A stretch of 64,000 nt of DNA. Source: Euryodendron excelsum (taxonomy: Eukaryota > Streptophyta > Magnoliopsida > Ericales > Pentaphylacaceae). Position numbers and translations under genes: made by a program. Every line of letters starts with the position of its first letter. Within the stretch, counting starts at the first letter, position 1. The stretch covers positions 32,439,501 through 32,503,500 of the forward strand of contig CM065394.1 in the NCBI GenBank assembly GCA_033060915.1, in the 5' to 3' direction. The notes under the pieces were generated by a model. That model was not told where the DNA came from. It did not search any database and saw only the letters and a program-made list of their open reading frames with translations. Below, piece after piece: positions 1-11,069 of the stretch.

Positions 1-2695
1 GAAGACGCACTAAGTCATCACCCTATCCCGCCCTTGTGATACCTACATGTCTCTTCACCCTAGATTCACCCATTAAAGTCTTCGATTAACGAATGTCCAA
101 AACTATCCACTTTTGGGAAGAATGTTTAAAAGAAATTGACATGATGCATGATATGAAAGTGCAATAGAAAAATTAAAGTTTGAAATTGAAAAGAAAGTTT
201 TGAAAATTGAAATTGAAGTTTTGAAAATAGATTTTTGGAATTAGAAGTTTGGAAATAGATTACAGAATTGGATATTTGAAAAAGGTTGTGACCGCATCCG
301 TGAGGGTTGCCTACATATCCCTTTGGAGGAATTAGGTTAGTCGTAGTTCAGACAAGAGTCCGATAGAAAATAGAATGTTTGATTTAAAAAAGAGATTTTG
401 ATTTGAACTTAGAATAGAAAATTGGAAATTGGAATTTTGGAATTGAAAATATTAGACTTTGATTTGGAAAGATAAAACTTGGAAGAAGGATTTGGACTTG
501 TTTTGGAAAGATTGAGATTTAGGAAACCTAAACTTAAGAAAGATAGGATTTAGGAAAGACTTGAGGTTTAAGAAAGATTTGACTCGAATGTTGGACTTGG
601 AAGATTAAGGTAAGAATGAATTTAGGAAAGATTCGAATTAGAGAAGTTTCAAAATAGGAAAGTGTCATTTTAGGAAAGTTTCATTTTAGGAAAGTGTTAG
701 TTTAGGAAAGATTTGAAAGTTGAAAGTTTAGAATTTAGAAAGTTTTGACTTAAGAAAGTTTTGGATTTAGAAAGTTTTAACTTAGGAAAGGTTTCGTTTT
801 TAGAAAGTTTTGACTTAAGGAAGTTTTGGATTTGGAAAGATTTGAAGTTTGGGAAGTTTAGGATTTTAGAAAGATTGAAGTTTGAGTTTAGAAATTCTTG
901 AGATTAGGAAAGGTTTAAGTTTAGGAAAGATTTTAAAAATTTAGATTTGGAAAGTTGGAATTTGGAAAGGTATGGAATTAAGAAAGGTTGGAATTAGGGA
1001 AGATTTAGATTAGGAAAGATTTGAGAGTTCAAGTTTTGAAAACTTAAGGTTTAGGAAAGTATGAGATTAGGAAGGATTTGACTTAGGAAAGATTTGGAGT
1101 TGGAAGGATTGAGATTCCTATTTTCTAAAACAAGAGATTGGATTTTGTTTCTAAAAGAAGTGTTTTGATTTTGTTTCCAAAAACAGAGGATTGTATCTAG
1201 TTCCCTAAATGGGGAGATTGGATTTGGTTTCCTAAAGGGAAGATTGGATTTGGCATAGATTTGGAAGGTGAAGTTTTAGAAATCCTAGATTTGGAAGACT
1301 ATAGTTTGATGTAGAAAATGGGTTTTGAAAACTTATGATGTAGATGTAAAAAGGAGATTTTGGAAACCTAGGTTTTGAGGCAAGAGTGGAAATCATGTTT
1401 TAAGAAAGTGAATTAGGGTTTCCTAATCGTTGGCTCTATGGTTTAACTTGTACTCTAAGAAAAGAGATTTTTGAAAAGTGAATTTTTGGAAAGAAATCTT
1501 AGGAATGAGTTTTTGGAAAATGAATTTTTGAAAAGGGAGATTTTTGGAAGGACATCCTAGAGAGGAGTTTTTAGAAAGTGAATTTGAAAAGAGAGTTTTT
1601 CGAAAGGTATTTTGGAAAGTAAAACTTTGAGAGAGTTTTTGGAAAGAGAAGTTTCAGAAAGAGATCTTAAAAAGGAGTTTTTGAAAAGCGAATTTTGAAA
1701 AAAAAGTTTTTGGAAAGGGATTTTGGAAAGAGTTTTTTCTAGGAAGGAGTTTTGGAAAGAGTTTTCAGAGATTCTAGGGGATGTTTCTAGAAAGTGAATG
1801 TTAAAGGGAGCATTTTGGAAATGAGTTTTAAAAGTTTTGGAAAATAGCTTTTTGAAGAGAGCTTTCAGAAAATAATTTTGGAAAAGAATTTTGAAAAGGA
1901 GATTGGAGAGAGTTTTTAGAAAGTATGTTGGAAAAGAGATTTTTAGAAGGAGAGATTTGAAAAGAGAGTTTTTGGAACGTTCACGAAAATATCTCATTTT
2001 CTTAAAGCAATTCTAACCATAAGAAGGCTAGAACCACTTTAGGATAGTGGTTTTGAAAACAACAAGATTTGAAAATATGGACCACATTGGTCACTTTAAA
2101 TGTAACACTTTTCTAAAGCAACCCTAACCATGGAAAGGCTAGAATCACCTTAGGATTGTGATTTTGAAAACAAGTTTTGAAGAAGAAGATTTAACGCAAG
2201 TTTTGAAAACGGTTTTGATGCAAGTTTTTAAAACAAGTTTGAAAACGAATTTTGGAGGAATGCAAGATCATGATATGCACAATGCAAGTTGGGATCATGA
2301 ACATACAAGGTTAAGACTTCACCATACAATCAAATGGGCCGAACCCACATGGTTTCCGGTTAGACTAATAGAAAGCCCCCGACACATGAACCGAAAAGTC
2401 CCTTGTTTCAAGCATGCAAGAAGGGGGGGGGGGGGAAAGAAGATGGGGGATTAAAATAGAAGAAAACCCAAGTGGGTTCGGAGAGAGAAGAGAAAGGGGG
2501 GAGAGTTGCGTAAACGTAAAAAGAAAGCCTACCTTGTATCTCTTATTTTCCTTACTTTAATTTGCTTGTTTGCTTCGGTCCTCTCTTTGCTTTGCGTCAG
2601 TCTTCAAGGGCTTGTCTTGATCTTCGAGAATTTCGGGTTGCAGCACTTCAGGTCTTCAATAGAGGCTTTGGATGCTAGTGTATGAGTGTATGAGA
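1..2695 (-). mobile_element. Giant LTR copy A, 3' (R/U5-side) part, cut by window start
   Basis: This matches copies B, E, G and H base by base in long stretches. It starts inside the LTR at the GAAGACGCACTAAG block, so roughly the last 390 bases of the LTR (in its own sense) lie outside the window. Positions 121-2000 are a degenerate short repeat of AGGAAAGTTT-like units, purine-rich on the plus strand and pyrimidine-rich in the sense of the element. A 5' splice-donor match (AAG/GTAGGC on the minus strand) lies at 2527-2535, and a run of 13 G at 2423-2435. The copy continues at 6767 after a CACTA insertion. Long ORFs across 1557-1997 are products of the biased composition, not genes. Confidence 0.85.
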
Positions 2696-2709
2696 CACTA
2701 CAAGAAAAC
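2696..2709 (+). repeat. CACTA left terminal inverted repeat
   Basis: Fourteen terminal bases, CACTACAAGAAAAC, pairing with 6753-6766 at 12 of 14 positions. The CACTAC core is intact. Confidence 0.9.
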
Positions 2710-2734
2710 TGACCTTTTGCTACAGAAGTATTTG

Positions 2735-2945
2735 TGACAGCGCCAATGCCATCGCAAAAGGCATGTATTTGTGATGGCAAGTCATGCCGTCACATCTATT
2801 TATTTTTTTCGACGGATCATTTGCGATGGTGTAATTGCTATGGCAAAATGAGATTTTTGCGACGGTTAATTAGATATTTGCGACGGCACTACACACCGTC
2901 GCAAAAAACCTAGGATTTTTGTGACAGCATAGTGCACTGTCGCAC
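2735..2945. repeat. CACTA left subterminal repeats
   Basis: Repeated variants of GCGACGGC / GCCGTCGC, usually next to TTTTTG, in both orientations (for example near 2817, 2864, 2880 and 2897). Their spacing and inverted arrangement match transposase-binding subterminal repeats of plant CACTA elements. Confidence 0.75.
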
Positions 2946-3059
2946 ACTTAGGATTTCAAAACGACACTGTTGTTTTATTGGCCAAAATTTGCAATTAACT
3001 AAACAATGTCGTTTTGTTTTTTGGGGGAAATTTCACCCAAATTTCTTTGTTCCCTCACG

Positions 3060-3350
3060 CATTTTCGGTTTAAACCCTAACTCCTCCAAGTTTTTTCTCT
3101 CCCACTCGAAGCCCACCTGCCGCATCTTCACTGCTACCATCCACCGGGCCGCCACCTGTAACGACCAGCTCCTTCGCTCCATCTTCTTCATTTCTACCTC
3201 CCTCAACCTCATGCTTACCGGCCACGATGACTCCCTTGGTTGCATCGCCTCCGACCATGTCAAGCCCAAGCCTTTCTCTCCCTCCCTTGACGCCATTGTT
3301 ACCTCGATACGATTGCTTTCACTCTTAGTGCTCTACACTTCCCAATGATG
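3060..3350 (+). other. GC-richer captured-looking block inside the CACTA element
   Basis: This stretch is clearly richer in C and G than the AT-rich sequence around it and has open frames on both strands (plus 2932-3348, minus 3033-3296). It looks like captured exon or 5'-leader sequence, beginning with a TTTAAACCCTAA box at 3068-3080, but I recognise no protein family in either frame. Function unknown. Confidence 0.35.
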
Positions 3351-5602
3351 GCAAACCCCACATTTCATTCTCAGGTATATCTCTGTCTCTCTCGCCTTTG
3401 TGTGTGGCAGATCTCTCTTCTCTGTTTTGGTTAATTGTTTGCAATGGTTGATACAAGTGTCCACCGCCGCCGCTAGCCTCCTTTCATTCTCAAGGATCTA
3501 TCTTTTTCTCTCTCTTGCTTTCCTTTGTTTTGTTGGGTAGTTCTAATTCATAAAACAAAGACTTAATTCACATTTTCGTTGGACTAGGGGATGGATCTTG
3601 TAGTTTGTTATAGCTAGAATGTCGTTCCTATTTTGGGCTTTTATTATTAGTGTTGTTGTGTATGTTTTAGACCGTAGTCCTTATAGCTTGTTGGGGAATA
3701 GATTAATGTCTTTATGTTGTGATTCACGGAGCCCAATTTTATTCCCAAAACCTACTAAATCAAGTTCAAATCTTGTAGTTTACACACTATGCCCTTCATA
3801 GTTAGGGATATTTGCAATTGCAAATTTAATTCTTTAACTGTTCATCCTAAGATGTTGCTTGAAATTGTGATGTAATCTTTATGGTTGGAATTAAAATGTA
3901 ATTGGTGATTTGCAGCTGGGATAAAGGCTGAATGTGTTTTTCCTTTTGTCTTTTCTTCAATTTCTTCTTTTTTTTTTTCTTTTAACTTAGAATATTTTCT
4001 TGCTTTGGGATTGGATCTTTAGCAGTTCACAAGGCAGCTTATGATTCATATTAGTTTATCCTTATTGTTCTCAATTTTAGATTAGAATATTTTGTGGTTT
4101 TATAGTTTATTTTTTCTGGTATAACTGTTAGTGTCATCTACATGTTGTAAACTATAAAGTAGAGAACTTCAGTCGAACATTGAATGACCACCTTCTAGTA
4201 GTTATTTTATTGTAGAAATTATTAAGTAAATGGAGGTCCTTTTGCCTAGGCTGTAAAGGGAGGTCCTGGAGGTCCTTACTACAACTGGGTTGATGGCCTT
4301 TTTTTTTTTTATGATTAATGAGTTGATAAGTCCAAAGATCAACATGCTTGTAGCTCATTGTTTCTAGGTATTGATCCTTATTACAGGTTGTTTACATGTA
4401 GAGAAAATGTGGTAAAAGGAACAGAAAACGAGTTCTAGATATTCATATCAGCACTAAACTTGGACTAACATTATAATTCTAGCTTAGGGTGTGTATGTAT
4501 ATATGTGCGTGTTTTCCTAAATTATCTTGGTAGCCAAACATTATGTGTGAGCTTTCCTATGTCAGTCTTATCTTGAACGCTTATATATTGGTTTCACATG
4601 ATTAATGAATAACTGGAAGAAAAAAGTGTCTTGAATTTCATAGCTTACTGAAGAAATTCATGGGTTTGAGTTGTTCTATTTTACTACATGGATTTCAGTC
4701 GATTGGGGTGCTAAAATAAGTTGTCTTAGTTTGTGTTCCATGATTTTTTTATATTTCTCTCTCTTATTCCAATTACTTTTAGTGTATTGTTTATTTTGTG
4801 TTTTCATTTAGTTTTGGTGCGTCTTTGTAGGTGGCAACTCCTGGTTGCCTTGTGGATCATCCATCCAATGCTAAAGGTTTTTCTCTTCGGACATTAAATA
4901 CTTGGTAAGATGCTTTTGTGCCTTGATTTGAGTTTCTTCAAGTTTCTCTCTTTCTTTCTTTATTTCCAATATGGTGTGGTTGTAAAATGTGCCAAGTGCA
5001 CTATGTTTTTCACTTAGAATTTGTTCTGGTCTACTTCTAATTTGCCAAAGAGACCTATTTAGTTGTCGCAAGCCCAAAGCACACACATTGCAAGATTGTT
5101 GAATCTAATTATGTTGCTATCAATTTTCAGATTTATGTTGTGTATATTTATGTTTTTATGATAAGTAGTTGGGTACCTCCATATATGAACCCTAAATGAA
5201 TGAAACAAGGGGGGAGAGCTCATGTTTGTCAATGCCAAAGGAGGGGGTGATCATTTTTTTTGTAAGAAGTGGGAGGATGTTAACATTACAGCCTCCTATT
5301 GATACAGGATAAGGGCTGGCTGCACTTGTAGGGATTGCTTGGTTCTGCTTAGGGATTTTTAGTTTAGCTTCAGATGCTTCTTTTTTTTTAAATCCTCATG
5401 GTGTCTTGTGCTATTTGATTTCTCTCTTAGGAATCTATACCAATCCAGCCTTTTGTGAAGCACTTGTAATCACATTGGAATTTTTGTCAATGCTGATGCG
5501 TTTCAAGATATTGCATTCTCTTAGATAGGTAATGAAAAACCATTTTACGTTGTAATTTTCTCTTCTGGTTCCTTTTTTTTTTTTTTTTTTTTTTTGGTGA
5601 AA
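3351..5602. other. CACTA interior, no gene recognised
   Basis: AT-rich, T-tract-laden sequence of intron character. Short open frames (3619-3801 plus, 4152-4358 minus, 4871-5086 minus) have no recognisable motifs. A T-run of about 28 bases ends at 5595, right before the captured exon. Confidence 0.5.
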
Positions 5603-5695
5603 ACTTACATGAAATGGGCAGCACAAATGGCAGTCGGCCTTGGCATAGATGTCCCATGGATTATGTGCAAACAAGAGGATGCTCTTGATCCAATT
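5603..5695 (+). pseudogene. Captured exon fragment of plant beta-galactosidase (GH35)
   Basis: One reading frame gives a peptide containing [22 protein letters not shown] and LDPI. This matches the highly conserved stretch of plant glycoside hydrolase family 35 beta-galactosidases that follows the catalytic acid/base region and precedes the TCNGFYC motif. The frame ends at a GTAAG 5' splice donor at 5696-5700, close to a known family exon boundary, so exon and donor were captured together. Upstream is a T-run where an intron acceptor would be expected. Only about 30 residues of an enzyme normally over 700 long are present, with no catalytic residues, so it cannot be functional. It is a transduplicated fragment carried by the CACTA element. 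Confidence 0.85.
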
Positions 5696-6424
5696 GTAAG
5701 TAGTTCCCAATTTTTATGAAGTTCAATAATTTTCATGTAAGTTCAATTGAAGTTCAATTTTTATGACGTGCAATAAGGTACAGGCAAGTTGTGTGTGCTC
5801 GTCTCCTCATTTGCTTTACTGATTCATTTTTGTGCAGTTGTGCTTTGTAGAGGTGTAAGTTCATCACTGTGTAGTTAATGCTACAGTTAGGTGTGGCTTC
5901 AAGGTCTGAGAGTTGGTTTTCATTGCTTCAAGTCCTTTTAGGCCTGTGGTTTTTTCTTTTCTTAACTTTTTTTTTTTTTAATCTTTGGTCAAAACAGTAA
6001 GTGCTCTTTTTCTTTATCTTTTTTAAAATAGTCTTGGAGATCCCCATTTCAATTATTTTCCTTGTGTGTACATAGTTCAGTAATATGATTATTTAAATGA
6101 TTAACATATCTTTAAATGTTTTGCATTTTTAGGTTCTACAAAGAGCGTGATGATGAACTCACAAGATGAGAGTGATGGGTTATGATTTTATTATGTGCAT
6201 TGTAATTGTTTGTAGTAGATGTTGGAATGGGTATGTGTTTTGATTTGTTGAAATTATATTTTGGTTATGGAGATTTTATTTGTTTCATTTTATAATATTT
6301 GACATTTATTTTTAATTTAATTTTTAATAATTAGCTATGGGTGGATGGATGAAATATTTTTTTGGATGAATAGTTTTTTGATAAAGGGAATATATTATAG
6401 GAAAGCTGGTTATTTGCACGGTTC
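5696..6424. other. CACTA interior downstream of the captured exon
   Basis: Begins with a splice-donor consensus and continues as T-rich intron-like sequence. A short block near 6131-6190 follows an AG acceptor-like site but hits a stop quickly. No gene recognised. Confidence 0.45.
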
Positions 6425-6745
6425 CAATAGTGGAAGCGCTGCAAATAACCTACTTTTTTTTTACAAAAACTACTAGTTTTTGCGACGGCAAAACTCATCG
6501 CAAAAGACTATCTATAGCGACAGTAATTGAACTGTTGCTACAAAAGTGTACTTTTGATATTTTTTGTGATAGTGTTCATGCCGTTGCAAAAGAAAATTGA
6601 TGCCGTCGCTAATACTAATTTTGCCATCGCTAATACTTTTTGCGTCGCCACCAAATGTGATGCCTCTAATGCCGTCGCTAGGCCATCGCTAAAGCGCTTT
6701 TGCAACAGCATCAAGAGTATTAGCGACAGCACAGTGTTGTCGTTA
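6425..6745. repeat. CACTA right subterminal repeats
   Basis: About ten copies of GCGACGGC / GCCGTCGC-like motifs in both directions (for example 6482-6489, 6603-6610, 6681-6688, 6722-6728), mirroring the left end. The small ORF at 6527-6754 runs through these repeats and is not a gene. Confidence 0.75.
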
Positions 6746-6752
6746 AAAGTGT

Positions 6753-6766
6753 GATTTCTAGTAGTG
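6753..6766 (-). repeat. CACTA right terminal inverted repeat
   Basis: Reads CACTACTAGAAATC on the minus strand and pairs with 2696-2709 at 12 of 14 positions. LTR copy A resumes at 6767. Confidence 0.9.
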
Positions 6767-8520
6767 GGAGTATATGAGAGCTAGGGTTTGTGTATGGGGG
6801 CTAGGGTTTGGAAAAATTAAAGTAAACTAGGGTTTAGGGAGGCTACAAGCTTTGTATATCAAAGAGTTGGATTTTTAGACTGAGTTTGCGGACTCTTTCA
6901 GGCTAGAAGAGGCTCTGTATGTGGGCTCTGTATGTATAGAGAGAAGAACAACCTGGCGCCTATTCCAGTGGCGCCAGGCCAAAGAACACATTGGCGCTAG
7001 GCTAATTTTTGGCTTGACGCCATTGCTAGTGGCGCCAGCCACTTAGGGAAGCTTTTAAGTCGGTAAGCAACGTATCTTCAAAAGATTTAGGCGCCTGTAT
7101 TAGTGACTACCATGCGATTTTTAGCCTGGTTTTACTAGGAGTGGATCCAGAAGGTCCGGGAATGATTTGAAGGGGCCGAGAATGATCCAGAAGGTCGGAA
7201 AGGGATAGGAACCTTTAGTATAGGGTCCTGGGGCTAACGGACTTGAAGAATGATGTCAAGATGTGTTGAAAAGATTGACCGGGCCATTAGGGGCAAAACG
7301 GTCAATTAAGGCCAAAAAGTTTCCAGGATGGACTCAAAATGTTCTGGAAGAAGACTCGAGGTTTAGAGACATTATTTAGAATGTCCCAAGAGGTTACTGG
7401 TTCGATACCCAGAGCCGGTGTGGTCGAAAAAGACGACCGGCCCACTATGGGTAAAACGGTCATTTTATACCGGGTTTGCTGGAATAGACTCGGAATGATC
7501 CGCAGAGATAATGAAAGGTCGGGGATACTATAAAAAGCATTCTCAGGAGGTTACTGGTTTGATACCCAGAGCCGGTGTTGTTCCCAAAGTGTTCGGATGC
7601 TTAGGAGTAAAAATGGTCATCTTGACCGGAAAGTCTCGGAATTGGCCCGAAAGTGACTAGAAGGCAACTAATCATGCCGGATTGCCTTTAAGACAATCTT
7701 GGAAAGGTGGACTTACCATTCTGAGGACTTAGGTACTTTCTTGAGAAATGTGCCAGAAATGGCCCTAAATGCAATTTGGTGATTTTTCACCGAAGTGGGC
7801 AAGTAAGCGCCGGTGTTGACCTGGGTTTTGAGTGTTTCCACCACTCTGACGGCAGTCCCGTGATACCTGGGTTTGTTGGCAATTCCCTATATCGACTTGT
7901 TTATGAGTGTTTCCGCCACTCTAACGGTTGCAATGTTTACGAGTACTTCCACTACTCTAACAGTTCGCGATCATTCCCGAGACTGCCTGATCTCAGGAAG
8001 CTGATAAATGGACTTAGTGCCTGAAGAATCAACTTTCTCGGAAGGCATGTCAAAACGAACATTTCTGCATTGGCAGGCTACCAGGCGCCAGAAGTGGACT
8101 GTTCTACCATCTCGGGGACTTGGGGTATTGTCCCGATCGATGGGTTTAAAAGGACTTTCCGTTTCAAAGAACTTTCTTCAAAAAAACGTGCCGGATAGGA
8201 TGGACTTACCGCCTTGAGGAATCAAATTTCTCGAGTGACGGATTGGAATTTGGAATTGGACTCAAAGTTTGATTGGAATTGGATTTGAAAAGTGGACTTA
8301 TCGTCTTCTCGAAGACGTGCTCATTGGAATTGGACCGAACAATGCCCCTAATGGCATTTTCGTCATTTTGCCTCTATTTGGGCTCTGCGGGCCCGTGAAG
8401 CAATGGATTAACTAGATTAGACTTGAAAAATTGAGTTGACTCAAAATATGTCCATATCGACTTGAATATAAGTTTAGACGGACTGGAGGCTACCGAGCGG
8501 TCAGAAATGGGGTGCTTATA
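6767..8520 (-). mobile_element. Giant LTR copy A, 5' (U3) part
   Basis: Continues copy A from the CACTA insertion to the LTR end, which reads TGCTTATA at 8513-8520 where other copies have TGCTTACA, so the LTR starts TATAAGCACC on the minus strand instead of TGTAAGCACC. It contains the U3 blocks shared with G and H: repeated CCGGTTTGATACCCAGAG-like units, one or two units of the CACTCTAACGG motif near 7835-7965, and GGCGCC palindromes near 6955-7040. No 81-bp array is present. It has more changes than G or H, so it is probably older. Whether it is a solo LTR or the 3' LTR of the sequence to its right is open. Confidence 0.85.
6931..6938 (-). promoter_or_regulatory. Degenerate TATA box of LTR copy A
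   Basis: Reads TATACATA on the minus strand at the place where B, E, G and H have TATAAATA. A GGCTCTGTATGT block is duplicated beside it. Probably a weakened promoter. Confidence 0.5.
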
Positions 8521-8937
8521 GGAGATCGACATTAACGCTAGTTTCACGAGGAGTTCTGGTCAGTTGGGGATCCACTTGAGTATATGTTTGGAGCTTTGGT
8601 CGAGGGAGTTCCTATTGCGTACTGTGAATGCTAGCCTGGTGCTGGTTTTTTGCTTCCTCTAGAGACTAACTATGCCACACATTTTGGGGCTCACTCCATA
8701 GGTGCCTTCACCTAGTCCGAGGTGGTTGTCGGAGGTTACGCCGTTGGCCAGGAGGTAGTAGACTTATGGCGTCAGGCTGGAGGATCTGTGCCTTAGGCCC
8801 AGTTTGCTACTATGAGGGATCAGAGAGACTAGTACTAGACTGAGATAGACCAATTCTAGATGGAGAGAGACCAGTTCCAAGCCGAGGTAGCTACTTTGAC
8901 TGCACGGTTGGCTCAGATGGGAGGTGGTGGGGTATGT
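8521..8937 (+). pseudogene. Decayed C-terminal part of a DUF7745-like accessory ORF
   Basis: One plus frame from 8521 reads through 139 codons with seven stops, mostly TAG where CAG would restore a plausible codon, the pattern expected of methylated-cytosine deamination. Readable pieces include FWSVGDPLEYMFGAL, THFGAHSIGAF and, at the end, MERDQFQAEVATLTARLAQ, a Glu/Gln-rich coiled-coil-like tail ending in glycines. A GTATGT donor follows at 8938. Its position beside the U3 end of a giant LTR and its direction antisense to that LTR match the ORF starting at 63870, so I infer it is the C-terminal end of the same protein. DUF7745 is a plant domain of unknown function common in retrotransposon-derived proteins. 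Confidence 0.55.
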
Positions 8938-10882
8938 TGTCCCTTTCTCTCTTTTTATTCTGGCATTATTTAGTTATTTATATGCTTTGTTGATTCAGGC
9001 TTTTTCTCCTTTTGGGATACTGTTGTTTTGCTGAGCCAGGTTTTGGAGATTTTGACCTAGGCATTGACTTTGACCCTTGATGGTTGCCCTTTGTCATAGG
9101 CTCTACCTTCCTTCTGCACCATGTCCTGGACATGCATTTTAATTCTTTTATCAATCTATTTTATTTGTAATCTTTAAACAGGATGAATGTTTATGATTTA
9201 GATAGCTAGATATATGGACAGATGCCTGAATAGGGATAACGTTGATGATATATGTTTATTATATGTTTTATATATGATATTAGATTGCTTTGGTGATTTC
9301 TGTTTCTATAGGGAGCTATATCTTATGTATGTGAAGCTCATGCCAAAATTTTTATAAAAATATATTCACATGTGAGGAATACACTAGTTAATAAAATGGA
9401 TGGGGTGCTGTTAAGTTTGCATCCTCAACTGGCACCTCCTTCCTCTTTAGGGGTTTGTCATCTCCTTTGGCTCAACCCTACCTTGATCAGATGATAACAT
9501 TCCGTACCTTTCTCATCCTTTTGATCGACTCCAACTTTCTACTTTGGGTTAGTGTCCGGGATCATTTGGCTTGAACTCTCAACCCTCGGGGGCTTAGTCA
9601 ATGACTTACCCAAACTTTAACAGAGCGATAACCAACTAGTCTTTCAATCTGTAGAGGCTTTGTTTTAGGACCGTAATGTAGGCTAAGTTATGGAGTTTTG
9701 AGAATCAAATGCATATGCAGGCTCAAATTTAATGTTGCTCTTAGTAGGGTTTGGATCCATACCATCATTGGTTACTCTTCTGGTGGGGTTTGTCCCTTAC
9801 TATCCTTCATTTGTCTCAGCAATATGTCCGGCTCATTTAGATCAATCAATCTCTTTTCAATTGGAGAAGACTTTATAAAGGTTGTAACGTGGGCCATGGT
9901 TTCGAGTTTTTGCAAGAAAGGGTAAAGGCTCAAATCTATTACTTCTACTGGGCTTCTTTATCGCCTAAAATCACCTTTAGATTGCATGCTCTTCAAGATG
10001 GCATGAAATGAGTCATCCTTCTTCTTTTATTATTATTTTTTTACTAGCCCCTTGATAGGTCCCTTCTTTTTTTTTTCTTCTCTTTCCTTTTATGAGGCTG
10101 ACATTTCTACAATTCCTCTTTCTCATATCTTCTCTTAGTGTTTTATTCTAACCCATTGTGAGTGGTGATTCCTAGGTTGGGGTTTTGTTGGAGGGAACAT
10201 AACTGGTTCAATGGTTTGACAATGATTGCTTTTGACCGTATGGAAAATGAAATGAGGATCTCTCTTTATTTTAAACCAAATTGCTTGATTCATAGAGCTT
10301 TCACGTTGCTTCGGCTTGATGTAAGATCAGTGACATTCTTTGTGGAGACCTCAGTTATTTGTCTACCCTAGTGTGGTGGGATGGTTTTAGATCGAGATTG
10401 GCAATAAATCTTTTGCTTTCTGTGAAACACTAGTGGCTTAAGTAAAGAGAATATATATATATATATATATTTGCTTTTGGAAAAATAAAGGATGACTCTT
10501 CTTCTTTTTGATAGTCTTGTTACTCATCGCTTAGCTTCGATGTCTTGCAAGTGCTACTTTTAGATGGTTTCCTCACTCATCCTTATCCTCTCTATTTTTA
10601 GAAGGTTGATCATTCAGCGAGTGGTTAACTCATGCTATCATATCCTTCAAGTCAGATCTTTCACAAGATAAAACACACCATTTATCTTGGAAGCATTGAT
10701 CATTCATAAGAATATAAGATAACAATAATTGAATGAAAAACTATTTTTTTATTATTTCAAATGAAAATTATAGAGTTCTTATAAGAATGAAAATGTAAAC
10801 ATAAATGGAAATTGATAGGGATAGAAAGAAAGTGGGCGAGAATACCCTTCTCTTCTCTTGTACGTTTTTGTAAAGAGCCCTT
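8938..10882. other. Non-coding internal sequence of the giant-LTR element (3' side)
   Basis: Starts with a splice-donor-like GTATGT and is AT-rich with no long ORF. Blocks near 9640-9690 and 10141-10330 match, in reverse complement, blocks near 22380-22440 and 21700-21860, which lie upstream of the PPT and LTR copy D. So both stretches are the same internal region in opposite orientations. No RT, RNase H or integrase motif found. The small open frames at 9698-9925 and 10162-10371 have no recognisable motif. Confidence 0.5.
10450..10471. repeat. AT dinucleotide microsatellite
   Basis: About eleven AT units in a row. Confidence 0.9.
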
Positions 10883-11069
10883 TTAGTAGGGTTTTGGGAC
10901 GATGCCCACATTTTCGATACTCCATCCGTCATTGCAATCCCCAGCTAAGACAAGGCAGGCATAGGCTTCTTCTAGCACTCTAGGCGAGTTGGTGGTAATG
11001 GTACAGTTATCAGCTTCATTGATCCCCTTGTTTTCCTTTGTTACCTCTTTGGCTTTTTTAAGAAACACA
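10883..11069 (-). pseudogene. Fragment downstream of Tat-type gag (gag-pro region)
   Basis: The minus frame includes FLKKAKEV, LEEAYACLVLAG and IENVGIVPKPY and ends at a stop at 10883. If LTR B is removed, this frame joins the minus-strand gag frame that ends at 15545 without a shift (…ELTNL then FLKKAKEV…), so it is most likely the next part of the same gag-pro polyprotein, cut by LTR B. No protease active-site motif lies in the piece itself. The assignment rests mainly on collinearity. Confidence 0.5.

Larger units (their letters stand above)
2696..6766 (+). mobile_element. Non-autonomous CACTA (En/Spm-like) DNA transposon, 4.07 kb
   Basis: The element begins CACTACAAGAAAAC and ends with the inverted form of CACTACTAGAAATC, 12 of 14 terminal bases matching. 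Both ends hold many copies of a TTTGCGACGGC-like subterminal motif in both directions, as in plant CACTA elements where transposase binds. It splits LTR copy A, which resumes on the other side without loss. The flanking triplets are AGA and GGA, one mismatch from the expected 3-bp duplication. No transposase (TNPA/TNPD) is seen, so it would depend on another copy. It carries a beta-galactosidase exon fragment and other intron-like, T-rich sequence. Confidence 0.9.

Noticed and set aside
1557..1997. Long minus-strand ORF rich in Phe, Leu, Lys and Ser (also 13414-13680, 49848-50030, 59498-59798)
   Set aside because: These lie in the purine-rich LTR tract. Composition bias removes stops on one strand; the same region in other copies is broken at different places and the peptides have no domain.
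5603..5695. Functional beta-galactosidase gene
   Set aside because: Only one exon fragment without catalytic residues, inside a CACTA element.
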